This document shows, in pieces, positions 6,082-7,110 of a stretch of 7,110 nt of DNA. Made by a program: the position numbers and the translations under genes. The first letter of the stretch is position 1; each line of letters begins with the position of its first letter. Where the stretch lies: contig JALOOS010000262.1 of assembly GCA_025454275.1 (NCBI GenBank), forward strand, positions 1 to 7,110, in the 5' to 3' direction. This DNA is from Desulfobacterales bacterium. GTDB lineage: Bacteria; Desulfobacterota; Desulfobacteria; Desulfobacterales; SpSt-501. The notes beneath the pieces are model-generated. The model saw nothing but the letters and a program-made list of their open reading frames with translations, was not told the origin of the DNA and searched no databases.

Positions 6082-7110
6082 ATGGATATCGAAATTCCGA
6101 TCCTGAGGGGTAAAAACGTCGTCATCGGGGTGAGCGGGGGGATCGCGGCCTACAAGGCGGCCGACCTCGCCAGCCGGCTGGTCAAGGCCGGTTCCCGGGT
6201 GGATGTCGTCATGACGCCGGCGGCGGTCGAGTTCGTCCGGCCGCTCACCTTTCAGGCGCTCACCCGACGTCCGGTGGCGCTGGAGATGTTTTCGCTCCTG
6301 CAGGAGGCCGAGATCGGCCACGTCACTTTAGGCAAACGGGCGGATCTCATGATCATCGCACCGGCCACCGCCAACACCCTGGCCAAACTCGCGCATGGGA
6401 TGGCCGACAATCTTCTCACCACGACCGCCCTCGCCTGCCGGGGCCCCATCCTGCTCGCCCCGGCCATGGAATCCGGGATGTGGGCCCATCCGGCAACGGC
6501 GGCGAACATGGAGATCCTGCTCCGGCGGGGCTCTTTCAGCGTGGGGCCGGAATCCGGCCGCCTCGCCTCCGGGGCGGAGGGGATCGGCCGCATGGCCGAG
6601 CCCGAGGCCATCCTGGATGCGGCGCGCTGGGTGCTCGGCCGCACCGGGCCGCTCGCGGGCGAAAAGGTGGTGGTCACGGCGGGCGGCACGCGTGAGGCCA
6701 TCGACCCGGTGCGGTTCATCGGCAACCACAGCAGCGGCAAGATGGGGTACGCCCTTGCCTTCGCCGCGCGCGACCGCGGGGCCGAGGTCACGCTGGTCCA
6801 TGGCCCGACCGCCCTGGCGGTACCCTATGGGGTGCGGGAGGTGGCGGTGGAATCGGCCGAGGAGATGCAGGCGGCGGTTCTGGATGGGGCGGCCGGGGCC
6901 GCCGCGGTCATCATGGCGGCCGCCGTGGCGGACTATCGCCCGCGGTCGGCGGCGGAGCACAAGATCAAGAAGAGCCGCGACGAGATGGTGCTCGAGCTGG
7001 TCCGTACCCCTGACATTCTGGCCGCCATCGCCGCCCGCCGGTCTCAGGGCGGGCTTCCCCGCGCCGTCATCGGCTTCGCCGCCGAGACCCGCAACGTGCT
7101 CGAGCACGCC
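6082..7110 (+). CDS. coaBC: Bifunctional phosphopantothenoylcysteine decarboxylase / phosphopantothenate-cysteine ligase (3' end off window)
   Basis: 343 codons are visible of an expected 400 or so. The cytoplasmic enzyme joins 4'-phosphopantothenate to cysteine (CoaB, C-terminal half) and decarboxylates the product with FMN (CoaC, N-terminal half). CoaC part: V17-S-G-G-I-A-A23 flavin-binding start, catalytic H80 (IGHVTL), APATANTLAKLAHGMADNLL (93-112), PAMESGMW (127-134) and GRLASG (159-164). CoaB part: VTAGGTREAIDPVRFIGNHSSGKMG (198-222, N215 matching E. coli N210), AAAVADYRP (279-287) and KIKK (294-297). Two CoaC residues important in E. coli differ: Asn125 of the PxMNxxMW motif is E130 here, and Cys158 is S163. 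The ligase half looks canonical. It is the second gene of the coaX unit, and its ribosome binding site overlaps the coaX stop codon. Confidence 0.94.
   Translation, partial: MDIEIPILRGKNVVIGVSGGIAAYKAADLASRLVKAGSRVDVVMTPAAVEFVRPLTFQALTRRPVALEMFSLLQEAEIGHVTLGKRADLMIIAPATANTLAKLAHGMADNLLTTTALACRGPILLAPAMESGMWAHPATAANMEILLRRGSFSVGPESGRLASGAEGIGRMAEPEAILDAARWVLGRTGPLAGEKVVVTAGGTREAIDPVRFIGNHSSGKMGYALAFAARDRGAEVTLVHGPTALAVPYGVREVAVESAEEMQAAVLDGAAGAAAVIMAAAVADYRPRSAAEHKIKKSRDEMVLELVRTPDILAAIAARRSQGGLPRAVIGFAAETRNVLEHA

Noticed and set aside
5250..6321. Long open frames in other registers over coaX (5250-6113 plus, 5284-6321 minus)
   Set aside because: Arg/Pro/His-rich shadow translations overlapping an unambiguous CoaX.
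6328..7107. Minus-strand open frame of 259 codons opposite coaBC
   Set aside because: The plus strand encodes canonical CoaBC motifs throughout; the antisense frame is a composition artefact.

Overview
The window looks like chromosomal DNA of a GC-rich Gram-negative bacterium. It encodes an outer-membrane beta-barrel protein with a signal peptide and a C-terminal Phe, a membrane-spanning protease with a periplasmic half, CorA, and a type III pantothenate kinase next to a CoaBC fusion. My best guess is a proteobacterium in the broad sense. The FadL-like protein and the kinase-like/protease fusion recall Desulfobacterota (former Deltaproteobacteria), while CorA and CoaX read more like alphaproteobacterial proteins. 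I cannot settle this without a search. No mobile element, CRISPR array, tRNA or rRNA gene was seen.

Layout. The minus strand carries two genes reading leftward. One is a large protein that runs off the left edge (1-2278): N-terminal zinc ribbon, degenerate kinase-like domain, one membrane helix, trypsin-like protease and TPR repeats. Upstream of it is corA (2395-3366). The two are 116 bp apart, and the gap holds a 12-bp near-perfect inverted repeat directly before the first gene's ribosome binding site. Both genes diverge from the rest across a 460-bp non-coding region (3367-3826), half of it conspicuously A/T-rich with candidate promoters in both directions.

On the plus strand there is a FadL/OmpP1-type outer-membrane protein whose signal peptide (from 3827) lies in a different frame from its barrel (3957-5108). 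The signature of a net deletion of about 23 nt sits near 3947. A strong intrinsic terminator (5121-5160) closes this unit. A second unit starts from a likely extended -10 promoter (5189-5217) and contains coaX (5308-6072) and coaBC (6082 to the right edge). These encode steps 1, 2 and 3 of coenzyme A synthesis from pantothenate, and the two genes are translationally coupled.

Most worth a second look: the zinc ribbon-pseudokinase-membrane-protease-TPR architecture; the frameshifted FadL gene; and active-site substitutions in both CoA genes (Asp6 to Asn and Gly8 to Asn in CoaX; Asn to Glu and Cys to Ser in the decarboxylase half of CoaBC). I found no clearly new multi-gene system.
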